Shown here: one piece after another, positions 20,547-28,708 of the stretch
Position numbering within the stretch: the first letter of the stretch is position 1
Layout: each line of letters opens with the position of its first letter
Origin: Nitrospina sp.
Lineage (GTDB): Bacteria; Nitrospinota; Nitrospinia; Nitrospinales; VA-1
Assembly (NCBI GenBank): GCA_002705185.1
Contig: PAJA01000042.1
Span: 5,111-38,048 of the forward strand
DNA: 32,938 nucleotides
Direction of reading: 5' to 3'
Made by a program: the position numbers and the translations under genes
The notes under the pieces: model-generated
Told to the model about the DNA's origin: nothing
Databases searched by the model: none
Seen by the model: the letters and a program-made list of their open reading frames with translations, nothing else

Positions 20547-21863
20547 ATGAGTGGCGCAGATAGTTTTGGCAATATTTTTCGAGTACCTGAGCTGAAGAAG
20601 CGGATTCTTTTTACGCTTGCGCTTTTGGTTGTTTATCGCATCGGGGCGCATATTCCGACCCCGGGAATTAACTCAATAGCATTAGCGGAGTTGTTTGCTC
20701 GAGCCCAGGGGACTATCTTGGGATTTTTCGACATGTTTTCAGGCGGTGCGCTAAGTAGGTTAACGATATTTGCGCTAGGTATAATGCCATATATCAGTTC
20801 GTCTATCATTATTCAGTTGATGACGATCGTTTCTCCCTACCTTGCAAGGTTAAAAAAAGAAGGGGAACAGGGACAAAAGAAAATAACACAATACACTCGG
20901 TATGGAACCGTAGTGTTGAGTACGATTCAGGGCTCTGGAATAGCAGTAGGACTTGAAGCTATGAAGAGCCCAAGTGGGGGTCTCATTGTTCCGGAACCGG
21001 GTTGGTCGTTCAGAATGATGACTGTTTTAACGCTAACTGCGGGAACTTGTTTTTTGATGTGGCTTGGTGAGCAGATCACTGAGCGGGGAATAGGAAATGG
21101 AATTTCGCTAATTATTTTTTCCGGGATTGTAGCTGGAACTCCTGCCGCAATATTTCAGTCAATGGATTTGATGGGTACGGGCGAAATGTCTGTGCTAGTT
21201 ATGCTTTTTCTGCTAGTTTTAATGATCGTAGTGGTTGGGGTCATTGTTTTTACCGAAGGAGGTCAACGCAGGATTCCAATCCAATATGCTAAGCGAGTAG
21301 TAGGTAGGAAAATGATGGGTGGGCAGTCAACACACTTGCCTTTAAAAGTAAATACTTCAGGAGTTATCCCTCCGATTTTTGCTTCATCCATTATTATGTT
21401 TCCAGCCACCATTGCTCAATTTATTAGTCACCCGTGGATGCAGTCAGTTTCTGCTATGTTAACTCCCGGAACTATTGTGTATAGTCTAGTTTTTGTCGGT
21501 GCGGTTTTTTTCTTTTGTTATTTCTATACCGCAGTCATATTCAACCCTGTTGATGTGGCAGATAATATGAAGAAACATGGAGGGTATGTGCCGGGAATTA
21601 GACCTGGGGCTAAGACTTCAGAGTATATAGATACGATTCTTTCTAGAATTACGTTTTATGGGGCCATGTATCTTTCTTTAATCTGTATTTTGCCGGATTA
21701 TTTGATAAAGTATTTCAATATCCCATTTTACTTCGGCGGAACAAGTTTATTGATTGTTGTGGGTGTTTCTTTGGATACTATGCAACAGATTGAATCCCAC
21801 TTGGTAATGAGGAACTATGATGGTTTTGTAAAAAAGGGGCGATTGAAAAGCCGAAGAGGCTAA
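20547..21863 (+). CDS. secY: Preprotein translocase subunit SecY
   Basis: SecY is the protein-conducting channel of the inner membrane, working with SecE, SecG and the SecA motor. 438 residues with about ten hydrophobic segments, the first at about residues 20-36. Landmarks are the plug/TM2 region FFDMFSGGALSRLTIFALG, the cytoplasmic loops with ITERGIGNGISLIIFSGI and TEGGQRRIPIQYAKR, and the YVPGIRPG segment before the last helices. It directly abuts rplO, and adk follows after three bases. Confidence 0.97.
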   Translation: MSGADSFGNIFRVPELKKRILFTLALLVVYRIGAHIPTPGINSIALAELFARAQGTILGFFDMFSGGALSRLTIFALGIMPYISSSIIIQLMTIVSPYLARLKKEGEQGQKKITQYTRYGTVVLSTIQGSGIAVGLEAMKSPSGGLIVPEPGWSFRMMTVLTLTAGTCFLMWLGEQITERGIGNGISLIIFSGIVAGTPAAIFQSMDLMGTGEMSVLVMLFLLVLMIVVVGVIVFTEGGQRRIPIQYAKRVVGRKMMGGQSTHLPLKVNTSGVIPPIFASSIIMFPATIAQFISHPWMQSVSAMLTPGTIVYSLVFVGAVFFFCYFYTAVIFNPVDVADNMKKHGGYVPGIRPGAKTSEYIDTILSRITFYGAMYLSLICILPDYLIKYFNIPFYFGGTSLLIVVGVSLDTMQQIESHLVMRNYDGFVKKGRLKSRRG

Positions 21864-21866
21864 TTA

Positions 21867-22508
21867 ATGAGATTGATTCTTTTGGGCCCACCTGGAGCCG
21901 GAAAAGGCACTCAGGCAAAAAAGCTGAAAGATAAATTTTTTATCCCGCAGATATCCACTGGTGATATTTTAAGGCGAGCGGTTAAAGATAATTCTGAGCT
22001 GGGCATACAAGCTAGGTCTTTTATGGATATAGGCCAGTTGGTTCCTGATGACTTGGTGATAAGTTTAATAAAAGAGCGTATTAAGAAAGCCGATTGTGAA
22101 GAAGGCTTTATTTTAGATGGATTTCCCCGAACAATTATACAGGCTGAAAAACTTTCAGAAACATTGAATGAAATGGGCTTGGTGATTGATACGGTTGTAG
22201 ATTTGGTAGTTGATGCAAAAGAGGTTATCAGTAGATTAGCAGGGCGTAGCACCTGTCAGGATTGTGGCGGAATGTTTCACGTGCAGTCTTGTCCTCCAAA
22301 AGTCGAGGGAGTCTGTGATAATTGTGGTGGTAACTTGGCTCAAAGACAGGATGATAATTCAGAAACAATTCTGAAACGTTTAGATGTATATCAAGAGTCG
22401 ACTGCGCCATTAAAGCAGTTTTATATGAGACAAGGAAACCTAAAAACTGTAACGGCAAGAGGGTCTGTGGAAGAAATATTTTCACGCGTTTTAGAAATGG
22501 TAAAGTGA
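21867..22508 (+). CDS. adk: Adenylate kinase, zinc-binding lid
   Basis: Interconverts ATP + AMP and 2 ADP, setting cellular adenine nucleotide balance. 213 residues with P-loop GPPGAGKGT (7-15), the AMP-binding segment STGDILR, and GFPRT. The lid domain holds four cysteines at 130, 133, 150 and 153, the Cys4 zinc form seen in Gram-positive bacteria and several Gram-negative lineages but not in E. coli. Usual neighbour of secY; map, often found next, is absent and infA starts three bases after the stop. Confidence 0.97.
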   Translation: MRLILLGPPGAGKGTQAKKLKDKFFIPQISTGDILRRAVKDNSELGIQARSFMDIGQLVPDDLVISLIKERIKKADCEEGFILDGFPRTIIQAEKLSETLNEMGLVIDTVVDLVVDAKEVISRLAGRSTCQDCGGMFHVQSCPPKVEGVCDNCGGNLAQRQDDNSETILKRLDVYQESTAPLKQFYMRQGNLKTVTARGSVEEIFSRVLEMVK

Positions 22509-22511
22509 CGA

Positions 22512-22730
22512 ATGTCTAAAGAAGAATCTATAGAAGTAGAGGGAACTATACTTGAGCCATTGCCAAACGCAATGTTTCGAGTAGAGCTGGAAAATGGTCA
22601 TAAGGTGCTAGCTCATATATCGGGGAAAATGCGTATGCATTTTATCCGCATACTATCCGGTGATAAGGTGAAAGTTCAACTTTCTCCTTATGATTTGACC
22701 CGCGGACGCATCACTTATCGTTATAAATAA
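22512..22730 (+). CDS. infA: Translation initiation factor IF-1
   Basis: IF-1 binds the 30S A site during initiation and assists IF-2 and IF-3. 72 residues, the standard length, with a single S1-like OB fold: [34 protein letters not shown] and the C-terminal [15 protein letters not shown]. It starts three bases after adk with only a weak ribosome binding site, so coupling with adk is likely. Confidence 0.97.
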   Translation: MSKEESIEVEGTILEPLPNAMFRVELENGHKVLAHISGKMRMHFIRILSGDKVKVQLSPYDLTRGRITYRYK

Positions 22731-22742
22731 GAGGATAGAACC

Positions 22743-22856
22743 ATGAAAGTCAGGGCATCGGTCAAGCAAATTTGTATGAAATGTAAAGTAATACGTCGTC
22801 GAGGAGTTGTGCGGGTAATTTGTGAGAACCCAAAGCATAAGCAACGTCAGGGTTAA
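22743..22856 (+). CDS. rpmJ: 50S ribosomal protein L36, zinc-binding
   Basis: L36 is the smallest ribosomal protein, 37 residues: [20 protein letters not shown], then [17 protein letters not shown]. The zinc site C11, C14, C27, H32 is complete, so this is the C+ form. GAGG (22731-22734) stands eight bases before the ATG. Located between infA and rpsM as in most bacteria. Confidence 0.97.
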   Translation: MKVRASVKQICMKCKVIRRRGVVRVICENPKHKQRQG

Positions 22857-22874
22857 CTTCTAAAAGGAGAAGCA

Positions 22875-23246
22875 GTGGCCAGAATAGCGGGTATAGATAT
22901 TCCCAAGGATAAGCAGGCAAGAATCGCTTTGACATACATATATGGAGTGGGCCCAACCACTTCAAGAAACATATTGGAAAAAGCGCAGGTAGGGGAAGAA
23001 GTTAGGATGAAAGATCTGACAGAGGAAGAAGTAACCCGGATACGCAGTGTAATAGATAAAGAATATGAAGTGGAAGGCGATTTAAGACGAAGTGTCACCA
23101 TGAATATAAAGCGCTTGATGGACATAGGTGCATATAGAGGGCTACGTCATCGTAAAGGTTTGCCGGTTCGAGGGCAAAGAACTCATACTAATGCTAGAAC
23201 CAGAAAAGGCCCCAAGAAAACTGTGGGCGCAAGAGCAAAAAAATAA
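22875..23246 (+). CDS. rpsM: 30S ribosomal protein S13
   Basis: S13 at the top of the 30S head contacts L5 and the P-site tRNA. 123 residues. The start is GTG at 22875 ([10 protein letters not shown]), with AAGGAGA at 22864-22870. The helix-two-turn-helix region and the C-terminal [16 protein letters not shown] followed by [14 protein letters not shown] are typical. It heads the alpha-operon portion (rpsM-rpsK-rpsD-rpoA-rplQ). Confidence 0.97.
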   Translation: MARIAGIDIPKDKQARIALTYIYGVGPTTSRNILEKAQVGEEVRMKDLTEEEVTRIRSVIDKEYEVEGDLRRSVTMNIKRLMDIGAYRGLRHRKGLPVRGQRTHTNARTRKGPKKTVGARAKK

Positions 23247-23258
23247 GGATAGATATTA

Positions 23259-23648
23259 ATGGATAAAAAAGCAAAAATTGGTAAAAAAAAGCAAAAGACG
23301 GTACCAGACGTAGGAGTGGCACATATTCAGGCCACTTTTAATAATACTATTGTCACCATTTCGGATATGTCCGGGAATGTGGTGTCTTGGTCTAGCGCTG
23401 GTGCGCAGGGTTTTAAGGGTTCGAGAAAAAGCACCCCATTTGCTGCTCAAGTGGCGGCCGATAAGGCTGCCATCAAGGCAAGGGATATGGGCATGAAAAA
23501 ACTGGAGGTTCATGTGAAAGGCCCCGGATCGGGAAGAGAGTCAGCAATTAGGTCTTTGCAGGCTGCAGGAATGGAGGTGCTTGTGATTCGTGATAAGACT
23601 CCAGTTCCGCATAATGGGTGTCGTCCAAGAAAACGTCGCAGGGTTTAA
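23259..23648 (+). CDS. rpsK: 30S ribosomal protein S11
   Basis: S11 lies on the 30S platform near the E-site mRNA. 129 residues with [39 protein letters not shown] and the end [15 protein letters not shown], all family-defining. The N-terminal 15 residues are lysine-rich. An AAGGA lies before the ATG. Confidence 0.97.
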   Translation: MDKKAKIGKKKQKTVPDVGVAHIQATFNNTIVTISDMSGNVVSWSSAGAQGFKGSRKSTPFAAQVAADKAAIKARDMGMKKLEVHVKGPGSGRESAIRSLQAAGMEVLVIRDKTPVPHNGCRPRKRRRV

Positions 23649-23677
23649 TTGCGTAAAACCGAAAGGAGAAGTTGAAT

Positions 23678-24304
23678 TTGGCCAGGTATACTGATTCTGT
23701 TTGCCGACTTTGTCGGCGAGAAGGTATAAAACTATTTTTAAAAGGTTCTCGTTGCGAGACGGCAAAGTGTGCTATCGAAAAAAGAGCATATCCGCCGGGC
23801 CAGCATGGCCAAGGAAGAAAGAAATTCTCGGAATATGGGACTCAGCTTCGTGAAAAACAAAAAGTGAAGCGGATATATGGTGTATTAGAAAAGCAATTTC
23901 GTAATTACTTTTTTGCGGCAGATAAGAAAAAAGGAATAACCGGTGAAAACCTTCTGCAAAAATTAGAATTGCGGATGGATAATGTTATTTATAGGATGGG
24001 TCTAGCTTCATCCAGAAGCACTGCTCGACAGTTGGTTGGGCATGGCCATTTCACAGTTAATGGGAAAAAGATGAATATTCCCTCCTATGCTCTCGAGCAG
24101 GGAGATACAATAGCTCTGAACCCCAATAAAATAAAAAAAACCCCTGTTAAAAATGCAATTGAGAATATTAAAGGAAAAACCTTACCGGATTGGCTATCGT
24201 TTGATACAGATAGCAAGCAAGGAATTATCCAAGCGTTGCCTACAAGAGAGCATGTAGCTATGCCGATTGAGGAACAGTTGATCGTAGAACTCTATTCTCG
24301 TTAA
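23678..24304 (+). CDS. rpsD: 30S ribosomal protein S4, zinc-binding form
   Basis: S4 is a primary 16S rRNA binder that shapes the mRNA entry and accuracy; in E. coli it also represses the alpha operon. 208 residues. The start is TTG at 23678, giving [21 protein letters not shown] at 23664-23668 is nine bases away, whereas the upstream TTG at 23672 would be too close. C9, C12, C26 and C31 form the N-terminal zinc site found in many non-enteric bacteria. The S4 RNA-binding domain follows from about residue 95 ([18 protein letters not shown]). Confidence 0.96.
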   Translation: MARYTDSVCRLCRREGIKLFLKGSRCETAKCAIEKRAYPPGQHGQGRKKFSEYGTQLREKQKVKRIYGVLEKQFRNYFFAADKKKGITGENLLQKLELRMDNVIYRMGLASSRSTARQLVGHGHFTVNGKKMNIPSYALEQGDTIALNPNKIKKTPVKNAIENIKGKTLPDWLSFDTDSKQGIIQALPTREHVAMPIEEQLIVELYSR

Positions 24305-24374
24305 AACTGAGCTTGTTCGTTAAAAATAACTAATTAAAAACTGTTAAGACCCTAATCAAGAGGTCGGAGGCTTC

Positions 24375-25403
24375 ATGTTCACAGCCCAAGGAATCGTAAA
24401 ACCTAAGCGATTAGAATTTGATAAGAAAAATAAGTCAGAATGCTACGGAAAGCTCAGCGCTGGTCCTTTTGAACGCGGATATGGAGTGACCATTGGCAAC
24501 TCACTAAGAAGGATGCTTTTATCGTCAATTGAAGGTGCTGCCATTGTGGCTGTAAAATTTGAAGGAATCTTTCATGAGTTTTCTTCAATGCCTGGAGTTG
24601 TAGAAGATATCACTGAAATCATCCTCAATCTAAAACAAGTCAATCTTAAGTTAAACAGTGATGCTGACTATAAACGGGTTTATATCAAAGCTTCAAATTC
24701 TGGAACAATTTGCGCGAAAGATATAATAGCTGACCCGGATGTGGAGGTGTTAAACCCGGATCTTCCTATTCTGACCATTGACAAAGCGACTGAGGTTGAA
24801 GTTGAGATGATTGTCAGAAAAGGCCGGGGTTACGTACCTGCGGATAGACATAATATTGAAAATGAGTCTGTGCATATGATTCCTGTAGACTCAAGTTTCT
24901 CTCCTATTGAAAAGATCACCTACCACATAGAGAATACTCGTGTTGGGCAATCAACAGATTATGATTCTCTTGTTATGGAATTATGGACTAATGGAGCCAT
25001 AACACCTGAGGATGCAGTAGCCCATGCCGCAAAAATTGTCAAAGATCATATGCAGATCTTTATTAATTTTGATGAAGAACCGGAGCCAGTTCAACCTCAG
25101 GTAGATGAAAAAAAACAAAAAGTTCTTACAAATATGGCCAAATGCGTGGAAGAGCTCGAGTTGTCGGTACGTTCCTATAACTGTCTAAAGAACGCCAATA
25201 TTCAGACCATTGCTGAGCTAGTTCAAAAAACTGATGGCGAAATGCTTAAAACAAGAAACTTTGGTCGGAAATCTCTGAATGAAATCAAGGAAATTTTAGA
25301 GGATATGGGGCTTCACTTAGGCATGAAGGTAGATGAAGAAGACTTAAAGCAAATACTTCAGGCTCAGAAGAAAAAAGAAATAGATACTGAGACCGAGATT
25401 TAA
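24375..25403 (+). CDS. rpoA: RNA polymerase alpha subunit
   Basis: Alpha subunit, which dimerises to scaffold polymerase assembly and binds UP elements and activators with its C-terminal domain. 342 residues. The N-terminal domain shows GPFERGYGVTIGNSLRRMLLS and SSMPGVVEDITEIILNLK; after a linker near residue 240-250 the C-terminal domain has ELELSVRSYNCLKNANI and KTRNFGRKSLNEIKEIL. GGAGG at 24366-24370 is the ribosome binding site. The 70-base spacer after rpsD contains a short GACC/GGTC stem next to it (24348-24365). Confidence 0.98.
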   Translation: MFTAQGIVKPKRLEFDKKNKSECYGKLSAGPFERGYGVTIGNSLRRMLLSSIEGAAIVAVKFEGIFHEFSSMPGVVEDITEIILNLKQVNLKLNSDADYKRVYIKASNSGTICAKDIIADPDVEVLNPDLPILTIDKATEVEVEMIVRKGRGYVPADRHNIENESVHMIPVDSSFSPIEKITYHIENTRVGQSTDYDSLVMELWTNGAITPEDAVAHAAKIVKDHMQIFINFDEEPEPVQPQVDEKKQKVLTNMAKCVEELELSVRSYNCLKNANIQTIAELVQKTDGEMLKTRNFGRKSLNEIKEILEDMGLHLGMKVDEEDLKQILQAQKKKEIDTETEI

Positions 25404-25445
25404 AAATTTAGTTCTGTAAAGTTATAACAGGAGTGAAAAATAACC

Positions 25446-26012
25446 ATGCGGCATTTAAAAGCAGGTAGAAAATTTGGACGAACTTCTGCTCATAGGAAAG
25501 CATTGTTCAGGAACCTTGCTGGGGCTCTCATCCAACAAGAACGAATTAGTACAACTTTAGCAAAAGCCAAGGAGTTACGGGGAAAAGTGGAAAAAACAAT
25601 TACCCTAGGTAAAAGAGGAACCCTTCACGCCCGGCGGCAGGCTTTCAAGCTGCTTCCTGCTAAAAATGCAGTTCAAAAGGTATTTAGTACACTTGCGGAT
25701 CGATATGCTAGCCGTCCTGGTGGATATACCCGTATCATTCGAATTGGTCACCGTAAGGGAGACGATGCCCCGATGGTGTTTATAGAATTAGTAGACCGTG
25801 AAGGTGATGCAAAACCTGTTTCTAAATCTAAACCTGATGCCAACAAAGAAACCAAAGCCAAGAAGCCAATAGTAACCGCTAAGAAAAAACCTAAGCCAAC
25901 AGCCAAGGAGGTAGAACCTAAAAAAACTAAGGCTCCGGTAGATGAAAAGAAAGACGAATCCAAAAAAGGTTCAAAAGTTAAGGCTAAGGCTAAAGGTAAA
26001 GAAAAACAATAA
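25446..26012 (+). CDS. rplQ: 50S ribosomal protein L17 with long basic C-terminal extension
   Basis: L17 binds 23S rRNA near the tunnel exit. The first about 118 residues ([20 protein letters not shown] to the [11 protein letters not shown] end) are a normal L17. They are followed by about 70 residues almost wholly made of Lys, Ala, Pro, Glu, Ser and Thr, with repeated KK, KP and AK steps and no predicted fold, giving 188 residues against 127 in E. coli. The tail is in frame without a break, and its reading frame stays open to a TAA at 26010-26012. It is a disordered, strongly positive extension, perhaps for rRNA contact; function not known. Last gene of the ribosomal run, convergent with the next gene. 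Confidence 0.95.
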   Translation: MRHLKAGRKFGRTSAHRKALFRNLAGALIQQERISTTLAKAKELRGKVEKTITLGKRGTLHARRQAFKLLPAKNAVQKVFSTLADRYASRPGGYTRIIRIGHRKGDDAPMVFIELVDREGDAKPVSKSKPDANKETKAKKPIVTAKKKPKPTAKEVEPKKTKAPVDEKKDESKKGSKVKAKAKGKEKQ

Positions 26013-26109
26013 TCACCCCTCCTCATTGATACAAGCTCACAGGAAAAAGAGCATAGGCACGTAAAGACAAGAGCTAATTTACCAAAAATAATATCCATAA
26101 CTAATTTAG

Positions 26110-26526
26110 CTATAAACAGTTAGGAGGAACTCCAGTTGGCTCCTGCTTAAATCTAAAGCTTGTGTTTTCCTTGACATAGCTCAAAAGATCGTCATAACTC
26201 TTGAAATGCTCGGTAAAGCCATAGTCATCACCAGTATATTCGCAGGATTCCGTACTATGTTCGCGACACATGTAAGGTCGATGCTCGTAGATAGCACATT
26301 TATTGTCCGGCATCAAAAAATTGCACCGATTGTGGATCATGATATACCAGTCTTTTCGGTATATATAAAATGAAACATTTTCATGTGCGATTTGCCACAA
26401 TAAACTTTCATAATCACGTCGGTCTTCGGGCTCATCAATTCCGAACGCGAAATAATTGCAACAGTAAGCCGGAAGGCATTTTTCGCACTGGCTGGTGTCG
26501 TCTCGCTTACTCTTTGTTTTTGTCAT
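26110..26526 (-). CDS. YkgJ-like cysteine-cluster protein
   Basis: A 138-residue protein on the - strand, starting at an ATG (26526-26524) with AGGA seven bases before it. It has the pattern of the YkgJ/UPF0153 family: an N-terminal cluster C14, C17, C22, C23 in QCEKCLPAYCC, then RCNFLMPDNKCAIYEHRPYMC with three further cysteines. Such proteins are thought to bind zinc or an iron-sulfur cluster; their function is not established. An Arg-Pro-x-x-Cys-Arg step is the best family mark. It is the only - strand gene in the window, ends 97 bases from rplQ, and its upstream side faces the 600-base gap before rho. Confidence 0.85.
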   Translation of the reverse strand: MTKTKSKRDDTSQCEKCLPAYCCNYFAFGIDEPEDRRDYESLLWQIAHENVSFYIYRKDWYIMIHNRCNFLMPDNKCAIYEHRPYMCREHSTESCEYTGDDYGFTEHFKSYDDLLSYVKENTSFRFKQEPTGVPPNCL

Positions 26527-27129
26527 GAATGAATCCTAACTAGGTTGAAAGAATAAATTGATGAAGAAAAGTGAATCCAATTTTTTAGAGAGATTCAATT
26601 GTCGTGTATTCTGCCTTTCTGGCTCTGCATAGTCAATATAGAACTCTAACTGTTCGACAGACTGATTATTACAAAGGATCAAAAAAGTTGTTCTAAGCTT
26701 AAGATGATTTATAAAGAACAGCAAATGATTATTTTTCACTTTGCTGTAGGGACTCAGAATGAGAGATCATAAGTTATAAGGATTAATGGTACTTAAACAA
26801 ACTAAATTTAAAACTAATTTTGATGTTTTCCTAACGGGTCGGGGTGGGTATTTAGAGTCAGCGAGAGATAAAAGGAGTTGACAAAAAGAATAAAACTAGA
26901 TAAAGTAAACAAACTACAAAATTTCCCAGACAAAATCCCTGATAAAACCAATCAATTAGCAAGATACATTTTTTTCGTGCATTCGCCGTTATAGAACAGA
27001 CTCTGCAAAACTTTACATATACCTAATTATTATTTAATCTTCCCCGTCTTTGAACCTGAGATCCATTCCAAGGGCGAAACAATTTAAGAGAAAAATCATT
27101 CCTAATCTCCCTCAAAGAAGCTATAAAAC
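26527..27129 (+). other. AT-rich intergenic gap with rho leader
   Basis: About 600 bases without a convincing gene. The left half (to about 26870) is AT-rich and should hold the promoter of the - strand cysteine-cluster gene, which I could not locate; a stem TGAATC/GATTCA can form near 26571-26596. A 31-codon ORF on + (26786-26881; MVLKQTKFKTNFDVF at its start) has AAGGA before it but is unlike anything I know. From about 26912 the sequence would be the untranslated leader of rho, about 215 bases, with C clearly more frequent than G, as expected for Rho loading sites. Confidence 0.5.
26878..26906 (+). promoter_or_regulatory. Sigma-70-type promoter for rho
   Basis: A perfect -35 TTGACA (26878-26883) and, after 17 bases, TAAAGT (26901-26906; four of six consensus bases). 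The transcript would start near 26913 and carry a leader of about 215 bases before rho. A second weaker candidate is TTTACA (27012-27017) with TTTAAT (27033-27038), spacer 15. Confidence 0.5.
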
Positions 27130-28389
27130 ATGACCCAGATGAACATAGAAGAACTCAAAGCTAAAACCATCTCCGAACTCACTAATATCGCTAAAGAACT
27201 GAAGATTCAAGGCCACAGCGGACTTAGAAAGCAGGATCTGATTTTTAGAATTCTGGAGGCTAAAACTGAAAAGGACGGCCTAATGTTTGGCCAGGGCGTG
27301 CTGGAGATTCTCCCTGACGGGTTTGGTTTTCTTCGAGCGCCAACTTACAATTACCTCCCAGGTCCTGATGATATTTATGTATCACCATCTCAGATACGCA
27401 AATTTGACATGCGTACTGGTGATACTATTTCTGGCCAGATTCGTCCACCCAAAGATAGCGAGCGTTATTTTGCCTTGTTAAAGGTGGAGGCGATTAACTT
27501 TGAGAATCCGGATAAGACTAAAGACAAAATTTTATTCGATAATCTGACACCTTTGTATCCTGAAGAGCGGCTCAGGCTAGAGACACCTGGTGGCAAAGAC
27601 TACAGCGCCCGTGTAATGGATCTGATGACTCCGATTGGTAAGGGACAGCGCGGGTTGATAGTGGCGCCGCCGAGGACTGGAAAAACCATGTTGTTGCAGT
27701 CTGTTGCAAATAGCATTAGCACGAATTATCCAGAAGTGGCGTTAATTGTTTTGCTTATTGACGAAAGACCGGAAGAAGTAACAGATATGGAACGTTCGGT
27801 TCGAGGTGAGGTTATCAGCTCGACTTTTGACGAGCCCGCACAAAGGCATGTGCAAGTAGCTGAAATGGTCATAGAAAAAGCTAAGAGACTGGTTGAGCAT
27901 AAGAGAGATGTCGTTATTTTATTAGATAGCATAACCCGCTTGGCACGAGCTTATAATGCCATTGTTCCACCTAGCGGAAAAGTACTGTCGGGTGGTGTAG
28001 ACTCTAATGCTCTGCAGAGACCTAAACGTTTTTTTGGTGCTGCCAGAAATCTTGAGGAAGGGGGAAGCTTGACAATCATTGCTACCGCCCTTATAGACAC
28101 GGGAAGCCGGATGGATGATGTTATTTTTGAGGAATTTAAGGGAACTGGCAACCTGGAAATTGTGTTAGATCGCAAATTGGCAGACAAGAGAACGTTTCCC
28201 TCTATTGACATCAACCGCTCAGGCACTCGAAAAGAAGAGCTCCTTTTGCCAGAAGATGATCTGCAGCGTGTTTGGTTATTAAGAAAAGTTTTGATACCAA
28301 TGGGTATCCATGATACGATGGATCTTCTCTTACAAAAGATAAAAGAAACTAAAACAAACGCTGAATTTCTGGCGACTATGAACTCCTGA
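27130..28389 (+). CDS. rho: Transcription termination factor Rho
   Basis: Hexameric RNA-dependent ATPase and helicase that ends transcription at C-rich, unstructured RNA. 419 residues, the same length as in E. coli. Domains are an N-terminal helical bundle (about 1-48), the cold-shock-like RNA-binding domain (about 54-125, with [20 protein letters not shown]), and the RecA-like motor. The P-loop is APPRTGKT (residues 179-186), and [10 protein letters not shown] and [13 protein letters not shown] follow. No acidic or Asn-rich insertion is present. The long leader and lack of clear intrinsic terminators in the window fit a Rho-reliant organism that controls rho by attenuation, as in E. coli. 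Confidence 0.97.
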   Translation: MTQMNIEELKAKTISELTNIAKELKIQGHSGLRKQDLIFRILEAKTEKDGLMFGQGVLEILPDGFGFLRAPTYNYLPGPDDIYVSPSQIRKFDMRTGDTISGQIRPPKDSERYFALLKVEAINFENPDKTKDKILFDNLTPLYPEERLRLETPGGKDYSARVMDLMTPIGKGQRGLIVAPPRTGKTMLLQSVANSISTNYPEVALIVLLIDERPEEVTDMERSVRGEVISSTFDEPAQRHVQVAEMVIEKAKRLVEHKRDVVILLDSITRLARAYNAIVPPSGKVLSGGVDSNALQRPKRFFGAARNLEEGGSLTIIATALIDTGSRMDDVIFEEFKGTGNLEIVLDRKLADKRTFPSIDINRSGTRKEELLLPEDDLQRVWLLRKVLIPMGIHDTMDLLLQKIKETKTNAEFLATMNS

Positions 28390-28405
28390 AGTCGAGAATG
28401 AGATA

Positions 28406-28648
28406 ATGAAAGACAGTATTCATCCTGAGTATTTTGATACCATTGTGAGGTGTGCTTGCGGTAGTGAGGTGCAGACACGCACAACTCTTAAAGACCTTCA
28501 TGTTGAGATCTGTTCGAAGTGTCATCCATTTTTCACAGGAAAACAGAAGCTTATGGACACCGCTGGCCGCATAGAAAAATTTAAGAGAAAATATGCTAAG
28601 GTTAAATCAACCACAAGTAAGCAGGAAGAAACTGTTAGTCCTCAATAA
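28406..28648 (+). CDS. rpmE: 50S ribosomal protein L31, zinc-binding
   Basis: L31 bridges the 50S central protuberance to the 30S head. 80 residues beginning [20 protein letters not shown]. The cysteines C16, C18, C36 and C39 ([12 protein letters not shown]) make it the zinc-binding type. The last about 15 residues are a Lys/Ser/Thr tail beyond the usual end. It follows rho after 16 bases, a gene pair conserved in many bacteria. Confidence 0.96.
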   Translation: MKDSIHPEYFDTIVRCACGSEVQTRTTLKDLHVEICSKCHPFFTGKQKLMDTAGRIEKFKRKYAKVKSTTSKQEETVSPQ

Positions 28649-28671
28649 GCCCGCTCATCTTATTTTTCCTT

Positions 28672-28691
28672 ACCCCTTGTTTTTCCGGGGT
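28672..28691 (+). terminator. Weak hairpin between rpmE and prfA
   Basis: ACCCC (28672-28676) pairs with GGGGT (28687-28691) around a ten-base loop, followed by only a short TCTTCT. The stem is GC-rich but five pairs long with a poor U tract, so it could attenuate rather than end transcription, or mean nothing. The prfA start follows within 18 bases and has no Shine-Dalgarno sequence. Confidence 0.2.
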
Positions 28692-28708
28692 TCTTCTAGA
28701 AACCATCC

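Noticed and set aside
26536-26739. A 67-codon - strand ORF upstream of the cysteine-cluster gene, starting GTG
   Set aside because: No ribosome binding site, low-complexity AT-rich sequence, no recognisable domain, and it would take up the place where the promoter of the downstream gene should be.
26835-26850. G-rich tract as a G-quadruplex
   Set aside because: Only three runs of three or more G are present, one short of a canonical intramolecular quadruplex.
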